The notes under the pieces: model-generated
What the model was told of the DNA's origin: nothing
What the model saw: the letters and a program-made list of their open reading frames with translations, nothing else
Databases searched by the model: none
Assembly (NCBI GenBank): GCA_030847615.1
Contig: JAUMIR010000005.1
Location: forward strand, 215,248,645-215,312,644
DNA length: 64,000 bases
Source of the DNA: Gambelia wislizenii
Taxonomy: Eukaryota > Chordata > Lepidosauria > Squamata > Crotaphytidae
Reading direction: 5' to 3'
Shown: positions 34,476-46,445 of the stretch, in pieces
Layout of the letters: the number at the start of each line of letters is the position of its first letter
Position numbering within the stretch: the stretch's first letter is position 1
Program-made: the position numbers and the translations under genes

Positions 34476-34652
34476 TTGTAATCAGGAATAATATAGAAGA
34501 ATGGTGTGAAATAGACCTGGCACTGATTTACTCTAAGAATCCCTAACCAGTTGGACATAAAAAGGCAAATGAGCAGCAGCAATTAGCTAGGTTCAGCAAT
34601 GGCTTCACATCTGTTTCAGCTACATGCAGGAAAGCTATCTCACTGAGACTCA

Positions 34653-35237
34653 GGACTTTCTATCAGACTAACATCTAAAAACATTGTAATTCCACTATTG
34701 AGGAAAGCAGAAACATAGTGGCATGATTACAGTAATTATCACACATCACCATAATCACACAATACTACTACCACAGAATCCTTACACAATGACAACAAGC
34801 AGTTTAAGAATGTGATTTTACTAATTTTGTATGGTTGCGATTTCAGCTGTTCCCACGAGAAGACACGGCTTTGTTTAAACACACCAAAAATACATAAATA
34901 ATTAAAGAAATTAACAAATAAAAACTTAAACAAAGATAAAAACGTACCAAGAGAAGCTGACAGTTCATTAAAATAGTGTCTTGTGTGTCCTGTGTTCTCG
35001 TTGGGAAAGGGGAGGGGGGAAAGGAACACCCATTCATGCTGTAATCATGTACAGTGGGACGTGATTTCGCACACTTGTCAATACTGTGAAGAGAGCAATA
35101 ATGAGGGCTATTCATGGATTTTTCCATCAATAAAAAGTGATGAACCATGAATAGGTGGAGGACACATTGACCATGGGAGGAAAATGACATTGTGCAATAA
35201 TGGGAACCTGCAATTACAGCCCCATCTGATAAAGTCC
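34653..35237 (-). mobile_element. Foldback DNA transposon, GACTA subfamily
   Basis: Begins GGACTTTCTATCAGACTA and ends CCATCTGATAAAGTCC; flanks TCA and TTA. It is homologous, in inverse orientation, to 37707-38337: both carry CATAGTGGCATGATTA-type and TTTCAGCTGTTCC/TTCTTGCAAGAA-type blocks. The central hairpin TTCATGGATTTTTCCATCAA lies near 35113-35132, within TTTTTCCATCAATAAAAAGTG. Non-autonomous. Confidence 0.8.
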
Positions 35238-37703
35238 TTACTCCTAAAAGACATTATGTGTAAGAATGACCCGGCTCCACTTATTTTGCTTTGGTTCCAC
35301 CAATTTGTCACTGTCCCATGCAGTTTAACCCTACCCACTGCTGGAGTATGATTCTACCAAACTCTTCCCAAAGTGGAATTTGGCCCCTGCCCCCAAAAAG
35401 ATCCCCCAGCCTCTGATATTAACTGGGAGGACTGAGCTCACACAGAGTTATCTTGTATGGTATCTTATAGACCTTGAAATCAGACCCAATAAACAGACCT
35501 AAGCCTTCTGTTGTCCAATCACTCTGCCTCTTCCATGGAATTGTATAAGCCACCCACATGAATGTGTCTTCCATTTCTACCATTCCCATATCTTCCCACT
35601 ACTTCTTGTCTTTTTTTTTCTCATGACAAAAAATATGCTAAGGAAGGAATAGGTGTACAATACATTTGGACTGGGAATGCAAGGAGCTGTCCCTCTGGAA
35701 GGCTTCCACTCACATGATAGCCTGAATCCTATTGTTTGTTCCAACTTGAGTAGACCCACTGGGATTTACTTATATGTTGATTTACCAGTCAACAATTGAT
35801 TTTGATAGGTGCATTCTAACTAGAACTAACCAATAGGATTTAGGCCTAAGTTGTAAAAAAAAAACACCTATGCATTTGAATATTTCCAATGATCTTTTCT
35901 TTCTTCAGATCCTAGTCAATCGTACTGGTCATTCTTTTGTTTCCAAAGAAGAGATAACATTACACTGAACCTTTTCTGGTTCACTTTTTCATACACCTTC
36001 TGCTTCATGGAGTTCTGAAAGTGATCTGTGAAGCAAGAAAATGTGCTTGTCAGCCTCCCTTTCAAGATGTGATGAAAATAGGCACATCACAGGCTCAGTT
36101 ATCGCAACAGTCACTTCTGATTTGTTCGTGTCTGTGCCAGGCTCATGCCATACCCCTTTGTTCAATTTCTTCTCTCCCCCCCCCCACCCGGCATGCACAC
36201 ACACACACAGAGTTTTAATCAAAATTGAAAATTCACCCATCTTTAATGGCTGAAGAGGATTGTTTTTGCTATGTAGTGCAGCATAGTTTTAAAAATTAGG
36301 AGAGTCACTTGTGCTCATTGATTATAATGACTAAGAGCAAGGCATTGGCACTAGCTGCATTTGCCTATGAGCTGAAGAGTTAATTTGTTTGGAGAAGATG
36401 CCCTGTGTGAGCACTCTTCCTTTGAAATTCAGCCATATGTACCGGCATGAACAAGGGTAGGTTTTGCTAAAGAGGATCTTGTTTATCGGGGAAGATTCAT
36501 AAGTGGCAACAATGATAGCAATCTTTATTTTATTTTTTATTTTTTAGATAGGTTGCTGGAGTGTTTGGAGCATTGTAATGGCTGGATTAACTGTGGGTTG
36601 AACAGAACACTCCACCTGCAATAGTACAAGTACTGCAGTTGCTGCATTACCTTTCCTCTTGTGAAAAATGGGTAATGTGTCAACAACATCCTTTGACAAG
36701 TCAGGATAATGTAGACCATGTGATCTCTTTAGGGGAGACTTCAATAGCATCAAACTAAAAGGACAAAAGAAGGGCAGGAATAAGAAGTGACTGTAAGCAT
36801 GTCTTATTCTTTCATGTGCAGCCAAGTACCACTGACGGTGAAACAATAACAGGGAATATGCTTTTATTCATTGCACATGCATATAAGAGAGTTATTAACT
36901 CTACTGTATGCAAAGTAGTAAAATTTCCACTAGTAGAATCATCAAGCACTGGTTCTGGCTTTTCTTTCCTACAAGGTAAATACACAAGTTTCTACCATAC
37001 CAGTGGATTTTTCTGGAGGACAGATAACTGCTGTGGATAAGGATTATCCAGTTTACCTTAGTTGCCATGGAATGAGTAGATTGGGACAGAAAAATCTAAG
37101 CAATTCTTTTAAAAAAAAAATATCATTATTTATTCATTAAAGTGTGATTGCCCATTACTATCCATGAAATATTTTAAAAGCCACTTTTTGACATTTGTTT
37201 GGGGTCAGAAATATAGACTGAAAGTGTTTAATTATGGTGGGGAACATGTTGGTAGAATGGTGGTAACCAGAAAGGTAATTTCTTTTCCTCTCCTTTCCTT
37301 TTCAACTCTTTAATAGCAGTATAGTTTATAGCACTATAACCTTCTTTCATGTAAGCAGTATTTCATTAATATGCTAATATTTTTTAAAATAGCAGGGAAA
37401 GCATTCTAGTGTTAATTAAAAGATTGATTACAAAAAATTAATGGGGTTGTAAAATTGTGCCACTGCAAAGGTTATCATAAATGTGTGGTGAACTGTGATA
37501 AGTCCACTTGCATGATATGTAACTGCCCACATCAAAAACCACACCTCTTTTTTAAAAAAACAAAAAAGTAGCATTTTTATGAACCTGAGATTTCTCTACT
37601 TCTCTCTTCTTCAATTATAAAGGCAGGTTTTCTGCAGTAAGAAAAAAAAGAAGGAAGAACTCTGGAAAATCAACATCGTTTGTACCATGGACAGTTGGTG
37701 GAC
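35238..37703. other. No recognisable gene (about 2.5 kb)
   Basis: Non-coding DNA. A poly-C run followed by a short (CA)n lies at 36175-36210. Other short A/T runs are scattered. No repeat family or gene recognised. Confidence 0.45.
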
Positions 37704-37706
37704 TAA

Positions 37707-38337
37707 GCAGTTTATCAGATGGGGGGGAATTGCATGATTACAACATCATGGTAGCACAAACAGGTCCCACTATGGCATGACTTTGTTGTTCTTGTGTGGT
37801 CAATCTGTGCTCCAGCTGCGAATAAGGTGTCCCTTTTCATTGACGGGACAATCCGTTAATAGTTCTCAATATAACTTTTTTCACAGTATTGAAGAGTGTG
37901 CAAAACCACGTCCTGCTGTAATTGTGAGATTACAGTGTGAATGGGTGGTCCTTCTTCCCCCTCCCTGTTCCCAGTGAGAAAATTGCCAGGTGAGAATGTG
38001 AAAACTATCCACAAGATGCTCTTTTTATTAACTGTCCCATTTTGTTTGCATCTTTTTAGATTTGTTTAAGTGTTTGTGTGTTCATTTACTTTGCAAATTT
38101 GGGCAGAGGTGGAATTTTTAAGTGTCTTCTTGCAAGAACTGCTGAAATCTCACCCATGCTAAATCACAGAAGTACAATCTTGTTCTTAAAGTGCTAATGG
38201 TGGTTGTGCGATAATTCCATGGTGGTTCTTTCACGTGATTACAGCAACATGTGATAATAAGTATAATCATGCCACTATATTTCACTTTTCTCATTTGCAA
38301 AATTGCGGCATTTTTAGACACTAGTCTGATAAAATCC
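37707..38337 (+). mobile_element. Foldback DNA transposon, GACTA subfamily
   Basis: Left end GCAGTTTATCAGATGGG, right end TAGTCTGATAAAATCC; flanks TAA and CAA differ by one base. The central pair TTTTCATTGACGGGACAATCCG lies near 37830-37855. The block CAGGTGAGAATGTG near 37988 is in the position equivalent to the CAGGTAAGTG block of the other subfamily. The right third matches 63438-63621. No transposase. Confidence 0.8.
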
Positions 38338-38519
38338 CAAGTTAGGGGTGCCTTCCTTTGCCATTTGTGGTAAGATGCAGCCTCCACTTGGTCCATGAAC
38401 CACTACTAAAGTTCATTTCTTGTAATATATGAGATTGCCTCATTTCATGTGAATTCACACCTGAGATTCCTTATGAAATACGTACTGTGGAAATAGACAC
38501 AGTCAGAGAGAACAAAGCA

Positions 38520-39962
38520 TAATTGGTTTTCTTTGGGTTTTTTTCCAGGCTGTGCGGCCATGTTCTGGAAATTTACTTCTGATGTTTCACCTGCATCTGT
38601 GGCTGGCATCTTCAGAAAATGGTTAAGTAAGAGTGTGTGTGGAGTTTATATGCTGTGAACCCCTGTTGGGGAGGATATGTAAATTTGTGTAATTGAATGG
38701 TTAGTTTCTGGGTATAGAAATGCAAGGAGGATTAGTGTCTTTTTGGCTAATGGTTGGGTGATGGCCCATTATCTGCTGAAAATCCCCCTGTCCCTGGGTG
38801 GAATTCCTTTGTAAGTGTTGAGTTTTGATTCTATTCTTTTTCAAAACTGGGAGCCAGGTTTTGTTTACGTTTAGGGTTTCTTCTTTCCTGTTGAGGTTAT
38901 CCAGGTGTTTGTGGATTTCAATAGTTTCTCTGTGCATTCTGACATGATAGTTGTTGGCCTGCTCCAGAATTTCTGTGTTTTTAAATAACATTTTGTGTCC
39001 AGGTTGATTTATAGCATATTCTGCTACTGCTGATTTTTCTGGCTGGCCCAGTCTACAGTGTCTCTCATGTTCCTTGATTCGTGTTTGCATACTGCGTTTA
39101 GTGGTCCCTATGTAAACTTGTCCACAGCTGCATGGTATGAGGTAAACTCATGCAGCTGTGAGAGGGTCTCTTTTGTCCTTTGCTGAGCATAACATTTCTT
39201 GGATTTTCTTGGTTGGTCTTTAGATTGTTTGGAGGTTGTGTTTCCTCATCAGTTTCCCTATTTTGTCTGTGACTCCTTTGATGTATGATAAAAATACCTT
39301 CCCTTTGGGTGGCTGTTTTTCTTCATTCCTGTGTTTTTTTCTGGGTCTGGCTGCTCTTGTGATATCTGATCTGGAGTAACCATTAGCCTGTAGGACCCAG
39401 TTTAGGTGCCTCTGTTCATCCTCCAGGTAGTGGAGTTCGCAGATCCTTTTTGCACGGTCTACCAATGTTTTTATTGTGCTTCTTTTTTTGTCCTGTGTGA
39501 TGATTGGAGTTCTTATGTAGGTATCTGTCTGTGTGTGGGGTTTGCTGTATACCTTGTGGCCTAATTGTTGGTTTGGTTTGCAGATGACTAGGACATCCAA
39601 GAATGGCACTGTTCCTTCCTTTTCTTTTTCCATTGTGAATTGGATATTTGGCTGGATGCTGTTCAGGTGGTTCAGAAATGAGACCAAATCTTCTTCTCCA
39701 TTGCTCCAAATGGTGAAAATGTCATCCACATATCAGAACCATGTTGTGGGCTTTTTTGGTGCTGTTTCCAGGATTTGCTTTTCAAAATGTTCCATGTAAA
39801 AGTTTGCTATCACGGGGCTCAGGGGGCTGCCCATGGCTACCCTATCTATCTGTTCGTAGAATTCGTTATACCACTGGAAGTAGCCTCCCAGCCCAGAAAA
39901 AAACCAAAGAAAATCTATGGATGCCGGCCGTAAAAGCCTTCAACTTCACATCATTGGTTCTT
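38520..39962 (-). mobile_element. Penelope-like element, 5'-truncated, with inverted 5' terminal piece
   Basis: On the minus strand it begins (39962-39887) with an inverted copy of the element's own terminal repeat. It then enters the reverse transcriptase at EQIDRVAMGSPLSPVIANFYMEHFE, followed by YVDDIFTIW. The GIY-YIG endonuclease region follows: CSCGQVYIGTTK, then TRIKEHERHCRLGQ at about 39085-39040, ending near 38701. A single TGA replaces the codon just before YVDD (complement at 39736-39738). Another stop lies before the endonuclease near 39140. After the ORF the terminal repeat contains a degenerate hammerhead-like motif (38579-38615). Family assignment to PLE is firm; subfamily is not. 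Confidence 0.88.
38560..38620 (-). ncRNA. Degenerate hammerhead-ribozyme-like motif of PLE
   Basis: The minus strand reads CTGAAGATGCC, then AGCCACAGATGCAGGT, then GAAACATCAG. PLE terminal repeats are known to carry minimal hammerheads with the core CTGATGA ... GAAAC. Here the first core box reads CTGAAGA, so cleavage is doubtful. The second box, GAAAC, is intact. Confidence 0.55.
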
Positions 39963-40704
39963 TACCTAACCACAGACTTTAACAACAGAAAGTATGACAA
40001 TACAAAATATGCCATATTCTATAATATTTCACAACTTAAATACTGTACTTGTTTGAAAATCCCCACCACAATATTCCTATAGGAAAGAGACTTCATTATT
40101 TCAAAGTCTGAGATGTCTTAACAGAGCAGTACTAAGCTTCAAAAATATTTTCACAAAATTCTTCTTGGAACATGTCAAATTCTAATCTGGTTTCTTTTGT
40201 TAAAATCAGCAAAGCTTCAGAGGTATGTTGAGTTGTTGTTGTTTAATGAATCCAGTGTAAATCTGAGACTTCCTGCCACTTCTAATACGTTTGAAAAGCT
40301 AGCTACCAGACTGACAAACTGCTAGAAGTTTGGGAAAGTTTAAATTCAAGATATCAGAAAGTTTGTAAGAACTTCTTACACTGCTACCATGTTCTATTTT
40401 AAAGAAAATTTTAACTATGGTACAGTGATTTACTGATTCTCAACACTATAAAGCTAATCCTCTACTGAAAGTAAGCACTTATTATCTGGCCATCGTGAAC
40501 ACCAATTTAAGAAGTTGTAATATCAGTTGCTACGGCACATTATTTCCCCTAGTCTTTCTGGTTTTGGAAGTGTAGATAGATAGGGCTCCACTTGCTCAGT
40601 AGTGAAGAAATTGCACTGTTCATATTGTCAGAGACATTCACATGTTGCAAGATGTAACTTTTAATACTCCCTGCCAGTGGGGAAGGGGCAGGCCAGCACC
40701 ATCT
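39963..40704. other. No recognisable feature (about 0.7 kb)
   Basis: AT-rich non-coding DNA. Confidence 0.5.
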
Positions 40705-40892
40705 TCCTATGATCCTTCAAGAATTTTTTTATTCAGACAGGCCTTTGAAGTCTACTTCATGATTGTATTTTTATTGCTTCATGGAAGTGTTGCTATACTT
40801 TAATTATTTTTAATCTGTATATTAATGTTAACTGTTTTTAGCTTCACTTTTGGATGTCAAGAAAGGGTATTAATTTATTAATTAATTAACGG
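40705..40892 (+). mobile_element. L2-type LINE 3' end fragment
   Basis: TTTATTCAGACAGGCCTTTGA resembles the L2 ORF C-terminal end. A TTTTTATTGCTTCATGG-type UTR, GTCAAGAAAGGGTATTAAT and a TTAATTAATTAA tail follow. Diverged. Confidence 0.6.
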
Positions 40893-41061
40893 AAAACAGA
40901 TTCCTGGACTGAATTATAGCAATAATTTCTGGAAACAGTATTGTTTTTGCTTCCATTTGGATTAAGTTTGTGGTTATGGGATTAAGTAGAAATGTTTACA
41001 GAAAGACCAGACTAATGACCATACCTACAATAAGCTGCAACATAATGGCCACGATCCTATA

Positions 41062-41106
41062 CATTGTGCTACACCTTTTGTATTTAACAAAAGGTGTAGC
41101 ACGATG
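41062..41106. repeat. Strong hairpin, 15-bp perfect arms (19 bp with one G-T pair)
   Basis: GTGCTACACCTTTTG (41066-41080) pairs with CAAAAGGTGTAGCAC (41088-41102) around the loop TATTTAA. The stem extends to 41062/41106 with one G-T pair. It lies exactly where the left arm of the foldback element at 41103-41322 is broken off, so it may have arisen by snap-back repair. Confidence 0.85.
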
Positions 41107-41322
41107 CTTCCTCCGTGCTGGAGCGGCGGAAAAGTCTCCACTTCTTATTGACGGAAACTTCCGTCAATGAAAAGCGGTGCCTTTTTCATCCCTCCAGCAC
41201 GGAGGAAGTACGGAGGAAGGATGGGAAGAGGATGGGGCGTGCAAAATCAACCGCCGGAAGTGGGATTGTGCTGTTCTCCTGCTGACCTCTGGGGGGGGGG
41301 GTTAGAGCATCTGAAAAAGTCC
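41103..41322. mobile_element. Foldback DNA transposon, left end missing
   Basis: The right terminus GAGCATCTGAAAAAGTCC ends at 41322. The arms CTTCCTCCGTGCTGGA and TCCAGCACGGAGGAAG surround a central TTGACGGAAACTTCCGTCAA palindrome at 41148-41167. The expected left terminal ~120 bases are absent and replaced by the hairpin at 41062-41106. The element is GC-rich and CpG-rich, so relatively young. It abuts a SINE half (41323-41428). Confidence 0.75.
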
Positions 41323-41428
41323 AGTGTGACTTGCCCAAATTAATCCAGTGGGTTTCCGTGCCTCGGCATGGATTTGAACCCTGGTCTCCAGAGTCATAGT
41401 CCAACACTCAAATCACAATTGGCGCTAC
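41323..41428 (-). mobile_element. tRNA-derived SINE fragment
   Basis: AGTGTGACTTGCCCAAAT, GGGTTTCCGTGCC and GATTTGAACCCTGGTCTCC (inverse B-box region), then CAACACTCAAATCACAATTGG, are the core and inverse tRNA head of the BovB-tailed SINE. The tail half is absent: it was cut where the foldback element lies, and the other half is not found on its left side. Confidence 0.75.
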
Positions 41429-41429
41429 C

Positions 41430-43405
41430 ATAGTCAGAATAAACAATAGGAGCTAGGCCCAAGTGAAATGGTTGTACTTATGAAACTCTATTTGTACAAC
41501 CATGAACTGATTACACCCACAGCCAAAAAAGTAAAACTGCTTGTGTAAGGGAGCTTACATATATGTATGACTCCCATAGATTCCAACCATATCTTTCTAC
41601 TTGCATTACCAACTTAATCCCTAACTAAGATTTGGCATCATAACAATGTCTTTTTTTCTCCTTTGGGTACAAAGAGTCACAGGCCATTTCAAACTACAAT
41701 TTATAACAGAAATTCTCTCTTGGTGACCAGGAAATTGGAAGTGGAGATGCTGTATCTTTCAATTAGGATAGTTTTAGTGGTGGGGGGGGCTGTTTGCTTA
41801 AAACAGGCTTTTACTGATCTGGAGGGGGGATCCAGATTACTTGCAAAAGTGCTGAAGTACTAGACTAAGGCTGCAGTGCCCCCAAGTGGAGAAAAGTTTC
41901 TCTCTTTTCTGCATGGTAGACCATTTTATTTAATACATTGAAAACCTAGATTTTGCTGTGGAAGACACATATTGCACAGCAAGTCCTGTTGTTGCTGCTG
42001 CTGCTGCTGTTGTTTGTAGTAAACATCACCTGTCCTCAATATTGATATAGTGATTTGTCTCTGACATATCTCCAAGACAGATCAAACAGATCTGACAATC
42101 TATTTGTGGACCAATCAATTAGGTTCCCCCATCTCATCATTAACATATATCTTTTCTTTAAAATGTGATTCCATTGATTTTAACCTCCTTCAGTCTACTA
42201 TAATTATAAATAACCCAGGTGGGTTGTTAAAATGAAAGATAAGGACATATTAAATGCTTAATATCCTGCTGCAAATTAGTTTTGTGTTGCTTATAATAGG
42301 AACATGGTAAGCAGCAGACACAGGGCTGATTCATTTATGTATTTGACTGTTTTGATTGTAAATCCTCACTTTGACATCTTCATTGCACATGTGCATCATA
42401 TTCTTCCAGTATCTCCTTAAATTCATCTTCATCTGGCCAACCTTCCTTAGGAGCAAACAGGGCTGGTTTAAGGGCCTTGCAGCACCTGCAGCCACAGGAG
42501 TCCTGTCATTGTGGGAGGCCCATTGTAACCATCCTCCTGCAAAAATATTATTAGTAGGAATGTTTCTGACCTTCGCCACATTGGTTACCAACTGGCCGCA
42601 TAAGGGGGAAAGCACTATGGGAGGAACAGCAGCAGTGCAGGGAGGCACCTTCGCCCCCCACCCCTCCCTTTGATGCCTTCTTGTCCAGGGAGAGCAAAGG
42701 TTGTGCTTTGAAAAAAGAAATGAAAGGAAGAGCACCAGGGAAAGTCAAGTTTCCCAAAGGAGTGGATAAGGTGACAGATGCACAAGGTCTGGGGGACCTG
42801 TTTCTCCCAGACGATGGGACTGCCTGAGGGAAAAGGCAAGAAAACTCTGAGAAAGGCAGGAAGGGACAAGAGTGCCTGGCAGGGGGAGAAGCTGAGGCAA
42901 AAGAGGCTGGAGGGCCGACTGAGGGAGCAGAGAGAGAACCCAATGCCGGTGGGAAGGGAAGTCCTCTGGGCAGCAGCTCCTTGGAGGATGGAGGGGGTGC
43001 TAATGGAGCTGTGTGTTCCATGCATTACAAGGGTTTCCTATTTGTTATTTTAAAACTCTTGGCCTAGAAATGTGGGCATCTAGGCCTTTTCACTTATGAA
43101 GAAGAAGAGGACTCCCCACCCTAAGTTTCCTTTAAACATATTTAATGCCAAGTCAGTGGGTTTGCCAAATTGTCTAGGTGGGGTGAATTAGGTCAGCCTT
43201 CAAGCTAGACAAGAGAATTAAATCATCTCCAGTTTTCAACTGCATATACAGTATTTGTTCAAGAACCAAGCAGAGAAATATTTAAAAATGGTCAATTGCT
43301 TTTCAAATAAAACGAAGTATCAAATTAGCTAACTAAAACCTAATTAACTTACCAAAGCAGCTGGCAGGTACCTGAAGGACTTCATAATGACTCTTTGCCA
43401 GAGGC
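41430..43405. other. No recognisable gene (about 2 kb)
   Basis: Non-coding. Overlapping frames of 90-156 codons at 42331-43053 on both strands follow a GC-rich purine-skewed stretch (42600-43000), not a recognised protein. A short (GCT)n lies at 41993-42012. Confidence 0.4.
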
Positions 43406-43408
43406 AAA

Positions 43409-44011
43409 GGAGATTTTCAGACAGGAATGAAAAAAGTGTTCCTGTCCCAGAATCTCCACTCCTGCCCCTGTCCTGTCCCTGTCATGCCACAATCACCCTC
43501 CCCACCGCACGTACCTTCTCTCCCATTGTTCCGGCAGCCCAGGAGAGAATGGAGCTCTAATGGAGCTCCATTCACTTCCTGAATTGAAATCCCATGGATT
43601 CTTGCGAGAAGACGCAAGCGTGGGAAATTCAAAAATAAAAAGAACACGAAGAAAATTACAGCAAGCACAAAAACACACTTTAAAAGAAGTAACCCAGAGA
43701 GGTTCATAAAAGGTGTGTCACTTACCTGGATGTCCTGATCTCACACAGACGTTTTCTGGCAGGGATCTCCCATTGACGCTGGGATCTTGCCAACATAACA
43801 GGGCACCTTATCACTCGCAGGAACATCCATGACAGAAACAGAATGGGGGATCTATTGATGGATGTTCCTGCAGCACCAAAAAGCAGCACCAGCAGAACAG
43901 CAGTAAAATGGGTGCATAACGGAGGGGGGAATGACATCATCTGAAAAGGGAGCCCTTTTGCGATCTCCTGGCATTCATGCAACACCACTTTTAATGCCTC
44001 TAATAATCTCC
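43409..44011 (-). mobile_element. Foldback DNA transposon, splice-donor subfamily
   Basis: Begins GGAGATTTTCAGACAGG and ends CTAATAATCTCC; flanks AAA and TAA. Oriented like 12610-13174. The minus strand carries CCAGGTAAGTG (plus-strand CACTTACCTGG at 43719-43729), TCTTGCGAGA (43600-43609) and the AGTGAATGGAGCTC / GAGCTCCATTC palindrome near 43548-43575. The subterminal CATCTGAAAAGGGAGCCC lies at about 43937-43954. Confidence 0.85.
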
Positions 44012-44518
44012 TAAAAGACAAAAGAAGAATTTCTACATGAGTATATTTCAATGAGAGCTGGGAAAGGGAGAGGGGTGTTCAAACTGGCCAGTCAACAGCC
44101 AGGGAGGACCTGGACTAAGAGGCCTTTCTGTACTTGCTGTGGAAAGGCAGATAGCACGTTCCTTCGATATTGAGAAGTTAGTGAAGGTGTTTGCTCCTCA
44201 AAAGCAAGAAGAGTTAAGATTTAAGTGAGTATTTTTTTAATTCAAAGAAGCTAGAAAAGAAAAGCAAGCCCATTTTATAAATGTTGTAATTTTAAATTGT
44301 CTGATACAAATTTTATGTAAACTAGTTAAAATAATTTTAAAAGAATAATTCAGGCTATACTTTGTATTTCAAAATTTACAACATAAGGTTGTAAAAGTAA
44401 GAAAGGACAAAATGCATTAAATATACTAAATTGGACTCAGCTCTTTCTTTTCCAGACTTTAGATTCTGCATGCTAAACTTAGTGTCTTGTAATTTTGATT
44501 TAATATGAATGGGCTAGT
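44012..44518. other. No recognisable feature (about 0.5 kb)
   Basis: AT-rich non-coding DNA. Confidence 0.5.
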
Positions 44519-45030
44519 CATAGAATCATAGAATTGCAGAGTTGGAAGAGACCATGAGGGCCATCCAGTCCAACCCCCTGCCATGCAGGAAATCACGATC
44601 AAAGCATCCCTGACAGATGGCCATCCAGCCTCTGTTTAAAGACCTCCAAGGAAGGAGACCCCACCACGCTCCGAGGGAGTGTGTTCCACAGCCGAACAGC
44701 TCTTACTGTCAGAAAGTTCCTCCTAATGTTGAGGTGGAATACCTGTTCCTGGAGCTTGCATCCATTGCTCCGTGTTCTAGTCTCTGGAGCAGCAGAAAAC
44801 AAGCTTGCTCCATCCTCAGCGTGACATCCCTTCAAATACTTAAACGGGGCTATCATATCACCTCTTAACCGTCTTTTTTCCAGGCTAAACATACCCAGCT
44901 CCCTAAGTCTCTCCTCATAAGGCATCATTTCCAGACCTTTCACCATTTTAGTTGCCCTTCTCTGGACACGCTCCAATTTGTCAATATCCTTTTTTAATTG
45001 TGGTGCCCAGAACTGGACACAGTATTTTTA
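44519..45030 (-). mobile_element. CR1-type LINE, 3' fragment
   Basis: The minus strand encodes [23 protein letters not shown] through HLSGML, the CR1 ORF2 C-terminus, intact over 125 codons, followed by the 3' UTR and the ATTCTATG-type tail at 44519-44535. 5'-truncated near 45030 (CCAGTTCTGGGCACC). Closely similar to the long CR1 at 51806-55165. Confidence 0.92.
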
Positions 45031-46354
45031 ATAGAAATGATCTACTTTAAATATTTGGAGAGTGTTGCATTAGAGTGTTTTGTAATATGTTTGTATTCTG
45101 TTTGGCTGAGGAAATCTACACCAATATTACATTAGTGCCTATAATACAGTTTGTTAAATTAAATTGTTGGTGACCAATTATGTAATAATCTGAATATCCT
45201 GTACTGTAAATAGGTAGGTTACATTGATCTGAGATAAACATATGGGCTCCCCAAAATAAAGCATTGCAGGGGGCCAAATATTCCTTAAACTGGCCCTGGG
45301 AGCAAATTCCACATGTCGTTCCTATCCTTTGTTCTTTTCATTGGCTTCATACAGAGAGTCTCAGAGCAGGGTCTTTCTGGATTGCTTTTAAAAGGCAGCA
45401 GGAAGTTTGTTTGAAGACAGACAGAATCATAGTTTTAGCAAAGAACTGGAGAGTAATCATAAATATGGGGATACTCCTAAGGATGAAAAGACCAAAGGGG
45501 AAAACTATCCAGAGAGAAGAATACTTCCTAGACCAGTTCAATTCCATGTTATGCATGTATAAAGCTTCAAGTTTTGGCATTATATTTCTAAGCATACTTT
45601 TAGCTCGCCAGATGGTGATACTAAAAATATAGTTCAAGATGTATAAGAAGGGCTGAAAAGCAAGCATTTTCACCATAAGATTGTGTTCTCCTTGTGTTCA
45701 TCATCATTCCTCAATCTGGATATTTGGAAATAACCATCTGAACACCACCCACTTTTAAAAGCCTTTGAGTGGAACAGCATAATGTCTACTCAGAAGTAAA
45801 TCCCATTAAGTTCAATAAGGCTAACTCCCAGTATATGTAATTGAAGCCTAATGGGCTAGTTGCCATGGCTATCATAGGTTGAACCATTAGGAGAATGAAT
45901 GAAAATATATTTTCTCTTAAAAATGGCACGTCACTTCACTCCATATTCCAGATATCGGGGGTGGGGGGACACAACTGCATTATAGAAGCTTGTGGGTGGA
46001 TATATTGCTAGGATTTGTGTGTTCTCATAATTAAAAATAAGTGGTGGTAATGTGATAATGTGAGGCCCAACTGGTCCATTAAAATCAAGGTGAAGAGGAT
46101 GTATTTTCCTTTTAACATGTGTAAATCCCCAAAATGGCAGGTAATTGCACCAATGCATTATTACTTTTTTCCCCCTGGGGTCAGATGTCAAAAACAATCT
46201 AAGTGGGACCCACTGGTGTTTAGGAAAGAGTCACATCCACTGCACTGCACTGCTGGGAAGACAATCAACATTTATTCTGATAGAATGCAAACAGGTACAA
46301 TGGGATAGAAAGGGAGGAAGAAAGAAAAGACGAAAAAGAACTGTGAGAAAACAA
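45031..46354. other. No recognisable gene (about 1.3 kb)
   Basis: Non-coding. A 122-codon frame at 45264-45632, with an overlapping opposite frame, has no recognised domain. Confidence 0.4.
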
Positions 46355-46445
46355 ATATTTTTATTTTATTTTATTTTATTGATATTCCACCTTTCTCCCA
46401 ATATGAGAACTAAGGCAGTTTACAGTGTAATATAAAATACATACC
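46355..46445 (-). mobile_element. L2-type LINE 3' tail fragment
   Basis: A (TTTTA)n tract is followed by TTGATATTCCACCTTTCTCCC and AAGGCAGTTTACA, the inverse of an L2 3' end. Confidence 0.65.

Noticed and set aside
42331..43053. Overlapping frames up to 156 codons on both strands
   Set aside because: They follow purine-skewed GC-rich DNA; no family signature and mutually overlapping.
45264..45632. 122-codon frame on plus, 109 codons on minus
   Set aside because: No recognised domain, no supporting context.
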